Assembly (NCBI GenBank): GCA_934432595.1
Contig: CAKRYR010000007.1
Location: 1-64,000 of the forward strand
Source of the DNA: an uncultured Lachnospiraceae bacterium
GTDB lineage: Bacteria; Bacillota; Clostridia; Lachnospirales; Lachnospiraceae
Direction of reading: 5' to 3'
Length of the DNA: 64,000 nucleotides
The notes under the pieces were generated by a model. It searched no databases and had not been told where the DNA came from. It saw only the letters and a list, made by a program, of their open reading frames with translations. Shown piece after piece: positions 8,628-17,577 of the stretch (the first letter of the stretch is position 1; every line of letters starts with the position of its first letter). The translations under genes and the position numbers were made by a program.

Positions 8628-10565
8628 TTAATCAACCTGAATAGTTAATTTAGCCTTATTTCTATATATAAAGCCATCCCATGCTGTTCTACTCTTAGCA
8701 ACGCAATATACATACTTACCTTCATCTATCTTCATAGATACAGAACCTTCCTTAGTAGTCTTTTTACAAGAATACTTATCTCCTATTTTATTAATATCTC
8801 CTGTGTACTCCTTATCTGTTACATATATACTGTAGAAACGTTTCTCTGCATACTCTAAAGGAGTAGAGAATGTATATTTCTTCTTCTCTGAAGTTGTAAA
8901 TGAATATGCTGCTGCATTAGTTTCTGCTAGGTTCTTATCTGTAATAGTCTTACCTCTTGTTATCACAATATTAGTTGCCTCTAACTCTATTGGTTGTTTA
9001 AGACTAGTATTAAGATACTTATCTTTAGTAGCATTATAGAATCTTGCCTTATTTACTTTAACAACAGAACTATCTTCTGTACTATCCATAACAGATATCT
9101 CCCAATTATACTTATCTATATCCTTTGGCATTATTCCACTAACTACATTGCATAAGTCTATATCAAATACGCCTTTCTTGCCTTCTATATTATCTCCATT
9201 AATATTATAAGTACCAACATTTTGAAGTAAATTAGAATTACTAAATGGTACTGCTGCATATTCGAAAACCTTACCTGTTTCCTTTTCCTCAGCCTTTATA
9301 TTAACCTGAATAGACTTTGCATTATCTGAAGAAAACTCTAATTCCAAAAATGCATTATCATCTGTTGTATCAACATCTACATTAAACCCAATTACATCAA
9401 ATAATCCATCTTTTCTATTTGCACTCTTTAATGAATAATTTGGATTAGAATCAACACTTGATTCATAATTTACAGCATCATATGCCATCCATATAAATCC
9501 TTTATTATCCTTTGTCTCTCCATATGAATTAGCTATCTTAAATGCACCATACTCTCCTTTTTGAGCTATTCCATCTTTATTAACATCAACCCAAATATTA
9601 TCATTATATCCTACTATTGTTACGCGGTGAGCAAGATTAGATTTCTTATCACATTTAGTTATAATAACTTCATTTTCATATTTATCATTTTCCTCTGAAA
9701 ATGAACTTGAACTAATTCTTTCAGTTTGCCAACATGATGCATAAGTAGTCGCAGTAAGTATTTCCCCACCTGCTAAAGCCTTTTTAATAGGCTCTAAGTT
9801 AATGTCATCTGGACCAGTAAATATAGTTTTAGAATCCTCACTATCTGCATCTTCATTTCCAAGCTTTATATTATAATATTCTTTTACTTTACTCTTTCTT
9901 GCCTCAAGCCAATTCTCTTTCTTGGCCTTAATATTTGTCATTATATCTTCTTTATTTGCCTCTATAGGAACAGACTTTAATGATACAGCTCCTATCTTTG
10001 ATAATACTATCAATGCATCTGTATAATATGTTCCTTTATCTTCACCATCATTTATCATACTATACACCCAATATGGCGACATAATATTCTCATTTTTCTT
10101 ACCATCTCTATCAAGTTCTTTATTAATTGCATAACTCATTTGATAATAAACAGTAGACCATACTGTACATGTTGATAAAGCGCCTTGATTTCCTATAGGT
10201 GGGAAATACTTCGAAGTACTATTATCTACGCTAGACATATCTTCCCCATCTCCAGTTAATACTTCATCTTCATCTAACTGTAAATATCTCATAACAGCTT
10301 TAGAATTCTTTAATTTTACAACATCTGAATTTTCAAGCTGTTGGTCTAACATATCAATTGAAAGTTGTCCTTGTGTCATATATCTCGAAGGAGCTCTCTG
10401 ACTAATAGTCTCTTTAACTTCCATTACGTCATTAATATTATCCACACTATCATAATCAGATACTATTTTCCTTGCAAAGGATATAATAGACTTGCTAAAC
10501 AATGATAATGCTAGACACCCTACCAATACAATTACTACTACTTTAACTTGTTTTCCCCTTTTCAT
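8628..10565 (-). CDS. Secreted papain-family (C1) cysteine protease, paralogue A
   Basis: The N-terminus (MKRGKQVKVVVIVLVG) is a signal or membrane anchor. After a propeptide-like region, a C1-type catalytic domain shows Gln127 and Cys133 in IGNQGALSTCTVWS, His313 in LAHRVTIVGYND and Asn346 in KIANSYGE. Between His and Asn is an EF-hand-like loop, DVNKDGIAQKGE, which may bind calcium. The last 250 residues look like a beta-rich binding domain. The ATG at 10577 overlaps the GGAGG; the ATG at 10565 is correctly spaced and gives 645 aa. The next gene upstream encodes a paralogue of identical length, so this is a tandem duplication with strong divergence. It is probably exported and attached to the membrane; the substrate is unknown. 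Confidence 0.82.
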   Translation of the reverse strand: MKRGKQVKVVVIVLVGCLALSLFSKSIISFARKIVSDYDSVDNINDVMEVKETISQRAPSRYMTQGQLSIDMLDQQLENSDVVKLKNSKAVMRYLQLDEDEVLTGDGEDMSSVDNSTSKYFPPIGNQGALSTCTVWSTVYYQMSYAINKELDRDGKKNENIMSPYWVYSMINDGEDKGTYYTDALIVLSKIGAVSLKSVPIEANKEDIMTNIKAKKENWLEARKSKVKEYYNIKLGNEDADSEDSKTIFTGPDDINLEPIKKALAGGEILTATTYASCWQTERISSSSFSEENDKYENEVIITKCDKKSNLAHRVTIVGYNDNIWVDVNKDGIAQKGEYGAFKIANSYGETKDNKGFIWMAYDAVNYESSVDSNPNYSLKSANRKDGLFDVIGFNVDVDTTDDNAFLELEFSSDNAKSIQVNIKAEEKETGKVFEYAAVPFSNSNLLQNVGTYNINGDNIEGKKGVFDIDLCNVVSGIMPKDIDKYNWEISVMDSTEDSSVVKVNKARFYNATKDKYLNTSLKQPIELEATNIVITRGKTITDKNLAETNAAAYSFTTSEKKKYTFSTPLEYAEKRFYSIYVTDKEYTGDINKIGDKYSCKKTTKEGSVSMKIDEGKYVYCVAKSRTAWDGFIYRNKAKLTIQVD

Positions 10566-10619
10566 AATTGCCTCCACTCTGGTATCTATAACTCGATACC
10601 TATTATAACTTCCCTAATA

Positions 10620-12557
10620 CTATCTTACCTGAATACTTAATCTACAAGAATTTCTATATATAAAGCCGTCCCATGCTGACTTATTCTTAGCTATACAATA
10701 TACATATTGTCCTTTCTTTATATCTATTGAACCTGTACCATTCTTTGTAATAACCTTAGCTTCATAACTCTTTACTATATTATTAACATTACCCGAAAAT
10801 GGTTCATCAAGAACATATATCTCATAATATCTTTTATCTGCATATTTTAAAGGTGTTGAAAATACAAATTCTTTTGACTCCTCTGCCACAAAACTATATA
10901 TGGCTTTGTTAATGTAAACTGTACTATAATCAGCTTCATTACCACCAGTTATAATAGTGAAATTATTATCTATAGATACTGATTTTTTTAAATTAGTATT
11001 ATAATATTTATCACTATCTACATCATAGAATTTGGCACTATTAACGGTAAGTTTATTACCATCATCATTATTATCTGTTACAGTAATCTCCCAATTGTAT
11101 CTTACAATATCATTCTTATTTACTTTTGATATAACATTAGATAAATCTATCATAAATGTTGAATTACTAGTACTAGAGTTAAATGGATAATCTCCTAACT
11201 TTTGAACCATACCCGAATTGGAAAATGGTACTGGGTCATATTCATATTTTTTACCATTCTCTTTACTAGTAGCCTTAATATGTATCTCAACAGTACTTGC
11301 TTTTTCTGTACTTAAATCAAGTTCTAAGAATAACTTTGAATCGCTTGGGTCAACATCTACTGTATAACCTATTGCATAGAATAATGCTGGTTTTCTACTT
11401 GATAAATTCAAATCAACTTTCTCTTTATTAGAATTAACTGCTGATAATCTATTAAGTGCATCATAACTTACCCAGAAAAATCCCTTATTATCGTATGATT
11501 TGCCATAGGAATTAGCTAATTTAAATGCTCCTTTTTCACCTTCTTCTACTTTACCATTTTCATTAATATCTACCCATATATTATCATTATAACCTACAAT
11601 GGTTACTCTATGGCAACCTTCTCCTTCTATAAACTCATTTCTCGTTACAATTTTTTCTCCTACATATTTACTATTTTCAGGAACCTCCGGATTTTCCTCA
11701 ATAACAGCCCTCTTCCAACATTTTGTAGTATATGTTGTACATGTAATAATTTCTCCATTAGCCAATGCTGTCTTTACATTTTTAAGAACTCTACTCTTAG
11801 GATTATATATCTGCGTCTTTATTATTTTCGAATTATTTCCCAAATCAAAAGTATAATATTCTTTAGCTCTATATTTACGTGCCTCTAACCAATTTTCCTT
11901 AGTTGCTGCAATATTTCTTATATTAGAACCACCTACAGAAACATATGAATATACGTTTCTATATGGAACAGAACCAATTTCTGATAAAATCTTTAATGCA
12001 TCCGTATAATAAGTTCCCTTATTTTCACCACCATTAATCATATTATAAACCCATATAGGTGACATCTGATTATCCTTATCACTTCCATCTCTATCTAAAG
12101 CCTTATTAACTGCATAAGCCATTTGATAATAAACTGTTGACCAAGCTGTACAAGAATTAATACTTCCTTGATCTGCTATAGGAGGAAAATACTTTGAACT
12201 ACTGTTATCCACTGATGAATAGTCATCTTCACTTTTATTGTAACTCATACCATTACTTGATAAGTATGACTCAACTTGACTAGCACTATCTAATGAAACT
12301 AATGCCGTACTTCCTAACTGTTCAGATAACATATCTGTAGTTATATTCTCTTCCTTCATATTTACATTCTGTTCAACAGAGTCGACTGTGTTAATACTCT
12401 CTGTTATATCTTCATCTAAAGTTGTAGAATTAGTGGTATTTTTTAGATTACGAAAACCGCCATATTTATATGACGCCATAGAAACTAGGATATTCTTTCC
12501 CAAGAGACCTAGAACACACATAGATAATATAATCGCAATTATTTTCCCCTTTTTCAT
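10620..12557 (-). CDS. Secreted papain-family (C1) cysteine protease, paralogue B
   Basis: Same plan and exact length (645 aa) as its neighbour: N-terminal signal/anchor, Ser/Thr/Asn-rich propeptide, catalytic Cys136 in IADQGSINSCTAWS, His316 in GCHRVTIVGYND, Asn349 in KLANSYGK, and a C-terminal beta-rich domain ending with the shared pattern AWDGFIYRNSCRLSIQV. The loop between His and Asn is DINENGKVEEGE, a less canonical EF-hand form than in paralogue A. An ATG at 12593 is in frame, but GGAGG seven bases before the ATG at 12557 (MKKGKIIA) marks the start. A promoter lies at 12650-12678. The two copies are 54 bp apart and probably cotranscribed, B first. Confidence 0.82.
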   Translation of the reverse strand: MKKGKIIAIILSMCVLGLLGKNILVSMASYKYGGFRNLKNTTNSTTLDEDITESINTVDSVEQNVNMKEENITTDMLSEQLGSTALVSLDSASQVESYLSSNGMSYNKSEDDYSSVDNSSSKYFPPIADQGSINSCTAWSTVYYQMAYAVNKALDRDGSDKDNQMSPIWVYNMINGGENKGTYYTDALKILSEIGSVPYRNVYSYVSVGGSNIRNIAATKENWLEARKYRAKEYYTFDLGNNSKIIKTQIYNPKSRVLKNVKTALANGEIITCTTYTTKCWKRAVIEENPEVPENSKYVGEKIVTRNEFIEGEGCHRVTIVGYNDNIWVDINENGKVEEGEKGAFKLANSYGKSYDNKGFFWVSYDALNRLSAVNSNKEKVDLNLSSRKPALFYAIGYTVDVDPSDSKLFLELDLSTEKASTVEIHIKATSKENGKKYEYDPVPFSNSGMVQKLGDYPFNSSTSNSTFMIDLSNVISKVNKNDIVRYNWEITVTDNNDDGNKLTVNSAKFYDVDSDKYYNTNLKKSVSIDNNFTIITGGNEADYSTVYINKAIYSFVAEESKEFVFSTPLKYADKRYYEIYVLDEPFSGNVNNIVKSYEAKVITKNGTGSIDIKKGQYVYCIAKNKSAWDGFIYRNSCRLSIQVR

Positions 12558-12649
12558 TATAATCCTCCATAATAAAATGCAAATCTTTCGCATTTACCTC
12601 ACAATAAAAATCACAAATACTCTGTGAAAAATAGACTACCTATGTATTA

Positions 12650-12678
12650 ATTATATATGTTTTTTACATCGCAGTCAA
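12650..12678 (-). promoter_or_regulatory. Promoter of the twin protease genes
   Basis: The minus strand has TTGACT, 17 bases, then TATAAT. It is about 90 bp before the protease B start. AT-rich near-repeats (ACATAAATATTAATGG and AAATAAATATTGACTG) lie over and above the -35 and could be an operator. Confidence 0.72.
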
Positions 12679-12734
12679 TATTTATTTAACATTCCATTAA
12701 TATTTATGTAACAGTTCAGTCAATGTCTAAACTG

Positions 12735-13127
12735 TTATGGTGAATTATTAGAATTTGACCCATTAACTTCATTTACTTCATTACTTTTGTTTGACGCATT
12801 TGCATCATTTGCCGGATTTTCATCGTTATTAGAATAACTACTATTAGATTTAAAACTTTCATTTGATTTATTAGATGAATTAGACGAATTAACTGTATTG
12901 GGTTCATTAGGCTTTGGAGCTTCTGTAGGTTCTGGTGTGGCATCTTCCTCATTAGAAACAGAAGATGTTACAGAAGCTGTTGCATATACAGCCTCTGCAT
13001 TATCCTCATTATTTTTTTCTTTCATAGATTTATTGTATGAATTGCTTGTCTCTTTACCACATGCAGTTATTACAAAGCTTATAACAAAAATTATACTTGC
13101 TATTTTATAAAAAGTATTTTTTTTCAT
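12735..13127 (-). CDS. Small Ser/Asn-rich lipoprotein
   Basis: The 130-residue product starts with a lipoprotein signal (MKKNTFYKIASIIF, lipobox FVITAC at about 18-23). The mature part is entirely low complexity: Glu/Ala/Thr then Pro-rich TPEPTEAPKPNEP, then runs of Asn, Ser and Lys. No folded domain is visible, so it is likely a flexible surface lipoprotein or spacer; function unknown. It follows miaB by 67 bp on the same strand. It begins with the CTCAGAAAnGAGG leader motif, in which CTC can pair with the GAG of the ribosome binding site. Confidence 0.75.
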   Translation of the reverse strand: MKKNTFYKIASIIFVISFVITACGKETSNSYNKSMKEKNNEDNAEAVYATASVTSSVSNEEDATPEPTEAPKPNEPNTVNSSNSSNKSNESFKSNSSYSNNDENPANDANASNKSNEVNEVNGSNSNNSP

Positions 13128-13194
13128 ACTAATCCTCGTTTCTGAGCAACTTATCTAAAAAAACAATTTCTCCCATTGACCTCTTTCTTTATAT

Positions 13195-14622
13195 CTATAC
13201 TAACTCACCAAAATAATAAAATCCTTTACATTCATTTAAGCTTACTTTTACTATCTTACCTATCATTTTCTCATTGCCAGGAAAATGAACCAATAAATTA
13301 TTAGATAATCTTCCTGTCACTAAACTATTATCCTGTGGATTAACTTCTTCAACTAACACTTCTTGAACTGTTCCTTCATAAACCTGTGCCTTTTTATGAG
13401 AAATATCTTGTACCACTTCTAGTAATCTATTGAATCTATCTTTAACAACATCTTCTGGTATCTGATTATCCATAGCTGCTGCCGGTGTTCCTGTTCTCTT
13501 TGAGTAAATAAATGTATAAGCACTATCATATTCAACTTGCTTTACAACATCTAATGTATCAAGGAAATCTTTCTCTGTTTCACCAGGAAATCCCACTATA
13601 ATGTCAGTTGTAAGAGATATATTAGGCATAGCTTTTTTGATTCTTCCTACTAAATCCAAGTAAGAATCCTTAGTATATTTTCTATTCATTTTTTTCAATA
13701 TATCAGTGCTACCTGATTGTACTGGTAAATGTAAATGATTACATATTTTAGTTGATTTACTCATTACTTCAATTAAATCATCTGATAAATCCTTAGGATG
13801 AGATGTCATAAATCTTATTCTTTCTAGTCCTTCAATCTTCTCAACCTCTTGTAATAACCTAGCAAATGTCATAGGCTCGTCTAAATTCTTACCATATGAA
13901 TTAACATTCTGACCAAGTAACATTACCTCTACGACACCATCAGCCACTAATGCTTTAATCTCTTTTATAATATCCTCTGGCTTACGACTTCTTTCTCTTC
14001 CTCTTACATATGGTACAATGCAGTAACTACAAAAATTATTGCATCCATACATAATATTTACACCAGCCTTAAAAGAGTATTTACGTTTACTTGGTAAATC
14101 CTCAACTATCATAGTTGTATCTTTCCATATATCAAATACTGTCTTTTCTTGATTAATACTTGTATACATAAGTTCTGCAAGTTTGAATATATTATGTGTT
14201 CCAAATACTAAGTCTACAAACTTGTAAGAACTCCTTATTTTTTCTATAACAACATTTTCTTGCATCATACATCCACATAATGCAATCATCATGTGAGGAT
14301 TCTTTTCTTTAACTTTCTTAAGATGTCCTAATCTCCCATATACCTTTAGATTAGCATTCTCTCTTACTGTACATGTATTATATATAACAAAATCCGCTTT
14401 CAAATCCTCTGTTATTTCATATCCTATTTGTCTAAGTATACCTTCTATCTTCTCTGAATCACGAGCATTCATCTGACATCCAAGTGTCTGAATGTTAGCA
14501 GTAAGACCTCTTCCTAATTCTTTAGTCTTCTTCTCATACCATTTCTTTAATTCATCTATAAAATAAAATTGTCTTGCTGGCTCCTCCTGTGGGGCTTTAT
14601 TTACTATTTCTATATAATTCAT
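13195..14622 (-). CDS. miaB: tRNA-2-methylthio-N6-dimethylallyladenosine synthase
   Basis: MiaB is a radical-SAM methylthiotransferase that converts i6A37 to ms2i6A37 in tRNAs reading UNN codons. The 475-residue sequence has the N-terminal MTTase domain (Cys49 in TLGCQMNARDSEK, CTVRENA, LCGCMMQ), which ligates the auxiliary cluster, and the radical-SAM motif YGCNNFCSYCIVPYVRGRE. A C-terminal TRAM domain follows (EVLVEEVNPQDNSLVTGR). The about 40-residue N-terminal extension is common in Firmicutes. No mutS/mutL follows; a small lipoprotein gene does. Confidence 0.95.
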   Translation of the reverse strand: MNYIEIVNKAPQEEPARQFYFIDELKKWYEKKTKELGRGLTANIQTLGCQMNARDSEKIEGILRQIGYEITEDLKADFVIYNTCTVRENANLKVYGRLGHLKKVKEKNPHMMIALCGCMMQENVVIEKIRSSYKFVDLVFGTHNIFKLAELMYTSINQEKTVFDIWKDTTMIVEDLPSKRKYSFKAGVNIMYGCNNFCSYCIVPYVRGRERSRKPEDIIKEIKALVADGVVEVMLLGQNVNSYGKNLDEPMTFARLLQEVEKIEGLERIRFMTSHPKDLSDDLIEVMSKSTKICNHLHLPVQSGSTDILKKMNRKYTKDSYLDLVGRIKKAMPNISLTTDIIVGFPGETEKDFLDTLDVVKQVEYDSAYTFIYSKRTGTPAAAMDNQIPEDVVKDRFNRLLEVVQDISHKKAQVYEGTVQEVLVEEVNPQDNSLVTGRLSNNLLVHFPGNEKMIGKIVKVSLNECKGFYYFGELV

Positions 14623-14672
14623 GTTATTTTCCTTTCTAGTGTGGTGTTCTAGTGACGATTTAAATCGACATT

Positions 14673-14792
14673 TTATTCCCTAACTGTAATATAGTTTTCA
14701 TAAATATTGCAGTAGGCAGACTTATAATCTGATAAACCTGGTGCAAGTTCCAAAATCTTAGATTTAATATCCTCTGTTACTTGAACTTTACC
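14673..14792 (-). pseudogene. 39-codon ORF tail without start codon
   Basis: Reading the minus strand from an in-frame TAG just before 14792, an open frame runs GKVQVTEDIKSKILELAPGL and on to ENYITVRE and a TAA. It reads like the C-terminus of a folded protein but has no start codon or ribosome binding site, and the stretch upstream is AT-rich. I take it as a remnant of a deleted gene; parent family not recognised. Confidence 0.45.
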
Positions 14793-14860
14793 CTATGTTA
14801 ATCAATATTCCTCTCATCAAGCACTTATTTTTCCGCACTCTGATATAATATATCATAAAC

Positions 14861-15769
14861 CTAATTTTTACATTTGTCTACAATTATTGTATATAAGCCT
14901 GGCTGAACTGTTACCATCCATATTAAAATATCTTTTATTTGATTATATACTTTTTCAACATTCTTTTTTCCTAAAGGAAATTGTTCATCCTCAGGTATAG
15001 TTTCAATTGTAATTGCATAACCATTGGTATGTTCAGAATAATAGTGAACAGTATTTCCACCGGTATCTCCACTATTAATCTCTTCACTAGGTTCTGATAT
15101 TCTATATCCTGTTATCCCTGACAATTTCTTTGCTATTATATACTGTTTTGCATTATATTCCATACTCATATTATTCCTATAATAATATATATTTTCTCCT
15201 CTAGAATGAATATCTAAATAAATCAATCCTCCAAAATTATCAAATATACTTCTTAAAAATCTAGTCTCAACCTCAGACATAGGCTTATCATCTATAGACT
15301 TAGGCTTCCAAGACTTAGATAAAAAATTTCTATTAATATCTACGCCTCTTGCATTATTCTTCCACATAAAGTGATCAATAATCTTCTCATGACATAACTG
15401 GCATAACTTAATATTATTAATTGCATTACATCCCTCTGTAGCAATAACATATCCATCTGGATTCACGAGCGGAACAATAATAACACCACTCTCCTCAAAA
15501 ACTTCCCGTATATCTATCCCATTATAAACCTTAGAATTAACATACATCCCTGCATAAAACTCTATAATTCTAATCAATACCTCTGTATTAATATACTCTC
15601 TACCATGTACTCCCGCCGAAACAATTCCCTTCACTTCCCCCTTCCCCAACTTTAGAGCATAAATCTCCCTACCATCATAAGACCACGCTCTATCAACAAC
15701 ACTTACTAATCCACTATAACTATCTAATATTCTATATAAATCTTTTATATAATCATCATACAAATACAT
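14861..15769 (-). CDS. M14-family zinc carboxypeptidase
   Basis: The sequence has the M14 zinc site: His55 and Glu58 in SAGVHGREYINTE, and His188 in YLDIHSRGEN. It also has substrate-binding Arg/Asn in RGVDINRNF and the catalytic Glu256 in TIETIPEDEQ. At 302 residues it is a bare catalytic domain with no signal peptide, LysM or membrane anchor, so it should be cytosolic. Family members cut C-terminal residues from peptides, or the gamma-D-Glu-meso-Dap bond of peptidoglycan peptides; the sequence alone does not say which. It stands alone: more than 230 bp from miaB downstream and more than 300 bp from the adhesin upstream, inside a segment bounded by inverted motifs. No clear ribosome binding site precedes the ATG. 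Confidence 0.85.
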   Translation of the reverse strand: MYLYDDYIKDLYRILDSYSGLVSVVDRAWSYDGREIYALKLGKGEVKGIVSAGVHGREYINTEVLIRIIEFYAGMYVNSKVYNGIDIREVFEESGVIIVPLVNPDGYVIATEGCNAINNIKLCQLCHEKIIDHFMWKNNARGVDINRNFLSKSWKPKSIDDKPMSEVETRFLRSIFDNFGGLIYLDIHSRGENIYYYRNNMSMEYNAKQYIIAKKLSGITGYRISEPSEEINSGDTGGNTVHYYSEHTNGYAITIETIPEDEQFPLGKKNVEKVYNQIKDILIWMVTVQPGLYTIIVDKCKN

Positions 15770-15784
15770 ATATAATAATTTCGC

Positions 15785-15908
15785 TTTTTCTTAAACTATA
15801 TGATATTTACTATTAAATTATGAAACAAATACACTTACAAAAAACCTTTTTCTTTAACTTTATATTATTTAACATTAAACTATAAAACAAATACACTTAC
15901 AAAAATAT
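15785..15908. repeat. Two tandem 62-bp repeats
   Basis: Units 15785-15846 and 15847-15908 match best over AACAAATACACTTACAAAAA. They lie just upstream of the M14 gene in an otherwise featureless AT-rich gap (15770-16082). Confidence 0.75.
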
Positions 15909-15996
15909 TTCTTTTCTTGTTTTCTATATAATTTACACCAAGATTTAACAGTCTCCTTTAATAAAAATTCCTTATTAAAAATCGTCCCTAGAGCAG

Positions 15997-16034
15997 AAAA
16001 AAAGCCCCCAGCATCAATTTACTACGGGCTTTTC
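15997..16034 (-). terminator. Terminator of the thioester adhesin gene
   Basis: On the minus strand AAAAGCCC pairs with GGGCTTTT across a loop of about 22 nt, followed by TTTTTTTCTGC. It is about 50 bp past the adhesin stop codon. Confidence 0.85.
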
Positions 16035-16082
16035 TTCTTGTCTAAATATCAACTATATTTCACGACTTAATGATTATCTAGA

Positions 16083-17369
16083 CTAGAATCTTTGTTTTCT
16101 TTTATTAATTAGGCTTACTACATACAATGCAACCATTGTAAATAATGAAGCTCCAATTAGCTTATAAGCAAGTGCTAGATTACTTTCATCAGCTGTCTTT
16201 GGTGATTCATCTAATTTTTCAGTAACTTCTGCTTTACAATTCTCTTCACATGTAACTTCTTTTGTTTCAAATACTTTTTTATTCTTAGGTTGTTGTACCT
16301 GTGCAGTTGCCTCTGGAGTTGCTACTGGCGTCTCTGTTGGTGCTACTGTTTCTGGTGCTTGTGTTGGTGTAACAGTAGGTGTTACTGTTGGTGCTGGTGT
16401 TGCAACAACTGGTTTCTTATCAGTCTTAACTGGTACTTCGAATTCTTGTGGAATTGCTTCTTGATCATAATCAATAGTAACCTGTGGTTGTTTATCTCCT
16501 GCTGTATTCTTCCATGCAACAACTCTACCTTTTTTCTCTATATTCTTAACTAATTTTACTTTAAATGCAGTTGTAATTTCATCTTTAGAAGTAATAATTA
16601 GCTTATCTCCTTCAACTTTAGCTTCAACACCCTGTGGTAATGAACTTGTAACGACTTTTGCAGTCTTCATTGCAGATACATTTGATTGATATTTTGTATT
16701 AGTCAAAGTAATTTCAAATTTCTGTGTACATCCATTCCACTTCATTACATTCTCTTGTTCATTTACAAATGAAGGAACTTGAACTTGTGCTGATACTGCA
16801 TTATATAAATTATTATACTTATCCTTTGTAGCTGGCCATCTCATAGCAAAATTATCAGCTATTGCCTTTCTTTCAGCATCTTTGTAATAGAAACCATCTT
16901 TGATAATCCATACTAAAGTTTGTGTTGCAAAGTAATCATTAGTATCATTTATATTAGAACTATTTACATCAATTTTATCTCTGTTAAATCCTAACATAAT
17001 AGCATAGTTGATTAACATTGCTTGTTCATTTGTCATTAATGCTCCTGCATCTGTTTGTTTACTTGATAAGCCATCATTTGTATTAGCATACTTATCATAT
17101 CCTATACAATAACTTGGTTCATAATATCCTTTACTTGAATCCTTTATTGCTATCGCATGTAACACTGTAGATGCCTTTGTGTTATATGGTGCAGGTAATG
17201 CTTCGTTAACTGACGTACAAGATGTACTTATCGCCATATTTGTAAACCTTATTGTTGCACTTTCTGAATGACTTGCATTTGCTTTTTTACTTGCACCAGT
17301 AAATACAACTTGCATCACTAATAATCCAACTAGGAAAAATGCAACCCCTTTTGTAATCATTGATTTCAT
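16083..17369 (-). CDS. Cell-wall-anchored thioester-domain (TQXA) surface protein
   Basis: A signal peptide (1-33) is followed by a thioester domain: Cys88 in PSYCIGYDKY and Gln150 in FATQTLVWIIKDG are placed to form the internal Cys-Gln thioester with which such domains bind host or surface amines covalently. A second beta domain (about 205-310) precedes a Pro/Thr stalk of PT, VTP and ETP repeats (about 318-360). The C-terminus has a sorting signal: SPKTA at 389-393, a membrane segment and the tail NKRKQRF, a variant of LPXTG seen in clostridial (S/N)PxTG sortase substrates. Length 428 aa. It has its own promoter and terminator, so it is monocistronic. No sortase gene is nearby. An adhesin role is inferred from the family. 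Confidence 0.85.
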   Translation of the reverse strand: MKSMITKGVAFFLVGLLVMQVVFTGASKKANASHSESATIRFTNMAISTSCTSVNEALPAPYNTKASTVLHAIAIKDSSKGYYEPSYCIGYDKYANTNDGLSSKQTDAGALMTNEQAMLINYAIMLGFNRDKIDVNSSNINDTNDYFATQTLVWIIKDGFYYKDAERKAIADNFAMRWPATKDKYNNLYNAVSAQVQVPSFVNEQENVMKWNGCTQKFEITLTNTKYQSNVSAMKTAKVVTSSLPQGVEAKVEGDKLIITSKDEITTAFKVKLVKNIEKKGRVVAWKNTAGDKQPQVTIDYDQEAIPQEFEVPVKTDKKPVVATPAPTVTPTVTPTQAPETVAPTETPVATPEATAQVQQPKNKKVFETKEVTCEENCKAEVTEKLDESPKTADESNLALAYKLIGASLFTMVALYVVSLINKRKQRF

Positions 17370-17482
17370 AAAATAACCCCTTTCGAAATTTATTTACTCT
17401 CAACCACACTTCCTCTTTTGTAGTCGTTAGTTAATTTTATTTGGCAGCTTTGCAACCGCTTTTTTTTTCTTTGATATTTTAT

Positions 17483-17511
17483 ATTATAAACCAATTATTA
17501 CATTTTGTCTA
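17483..17511 (-). promoter_or_regulatory. Promoter of the thioester adhesin gene
   Basis: The minus strand reads TAGACA, 17 bases, TATAAT. The predicted 5' leader is about 100 nt and contains GCGGTTGCAAAGCTGCC after an A-run, plus an AAGGGG ribosome binding site. The GGTTGC/GCTGCC part can form a small hairpin, but I could not fit it to a known riboswitch. Confidence 0.7.
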
Positions 17512-17577
17512 TAGGTTTGTTGCATTTTTGTAATAAAATCGTAATATTTATTCTTTTTTATAATTTTAAGTTAATAT

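Larger units (their letters stand above)
14647..15992. mobile_element. Segment bounded by inverted CTAGnGACGAT motifs, carrying an M14 gene
   Basis: TTCTAGTGACGAT at 14647-14659 and its inverse ATCGTCCCTAGA at 15981-15992 face each other across 1.35 kb. Between them are a carboxypeptidase gene, a broken ORF tail and a 62-bp tandem repeat. The right end (CCTTATTAAAAATCGTC with CTAGA) is nearly identical to 43497-43516. No transposase is present, so this would be a non-autonomous or decayed unit. The boundaries are inferred only from the motif. Confidence 0.35.

Noticed and set aside
16290..16553. Cys/Trp-rich plus-strand peptide
   Set aside because: It is the antisense of the Pro/Thr repeat stalk of the adhesin.
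17400..17460. Cyclic-di-GMP riboswitch in the adhesin leader
   Set aside because: GCAAAG is present, but the paired GEMM arms and tetraloop-receptor parts could not be found.
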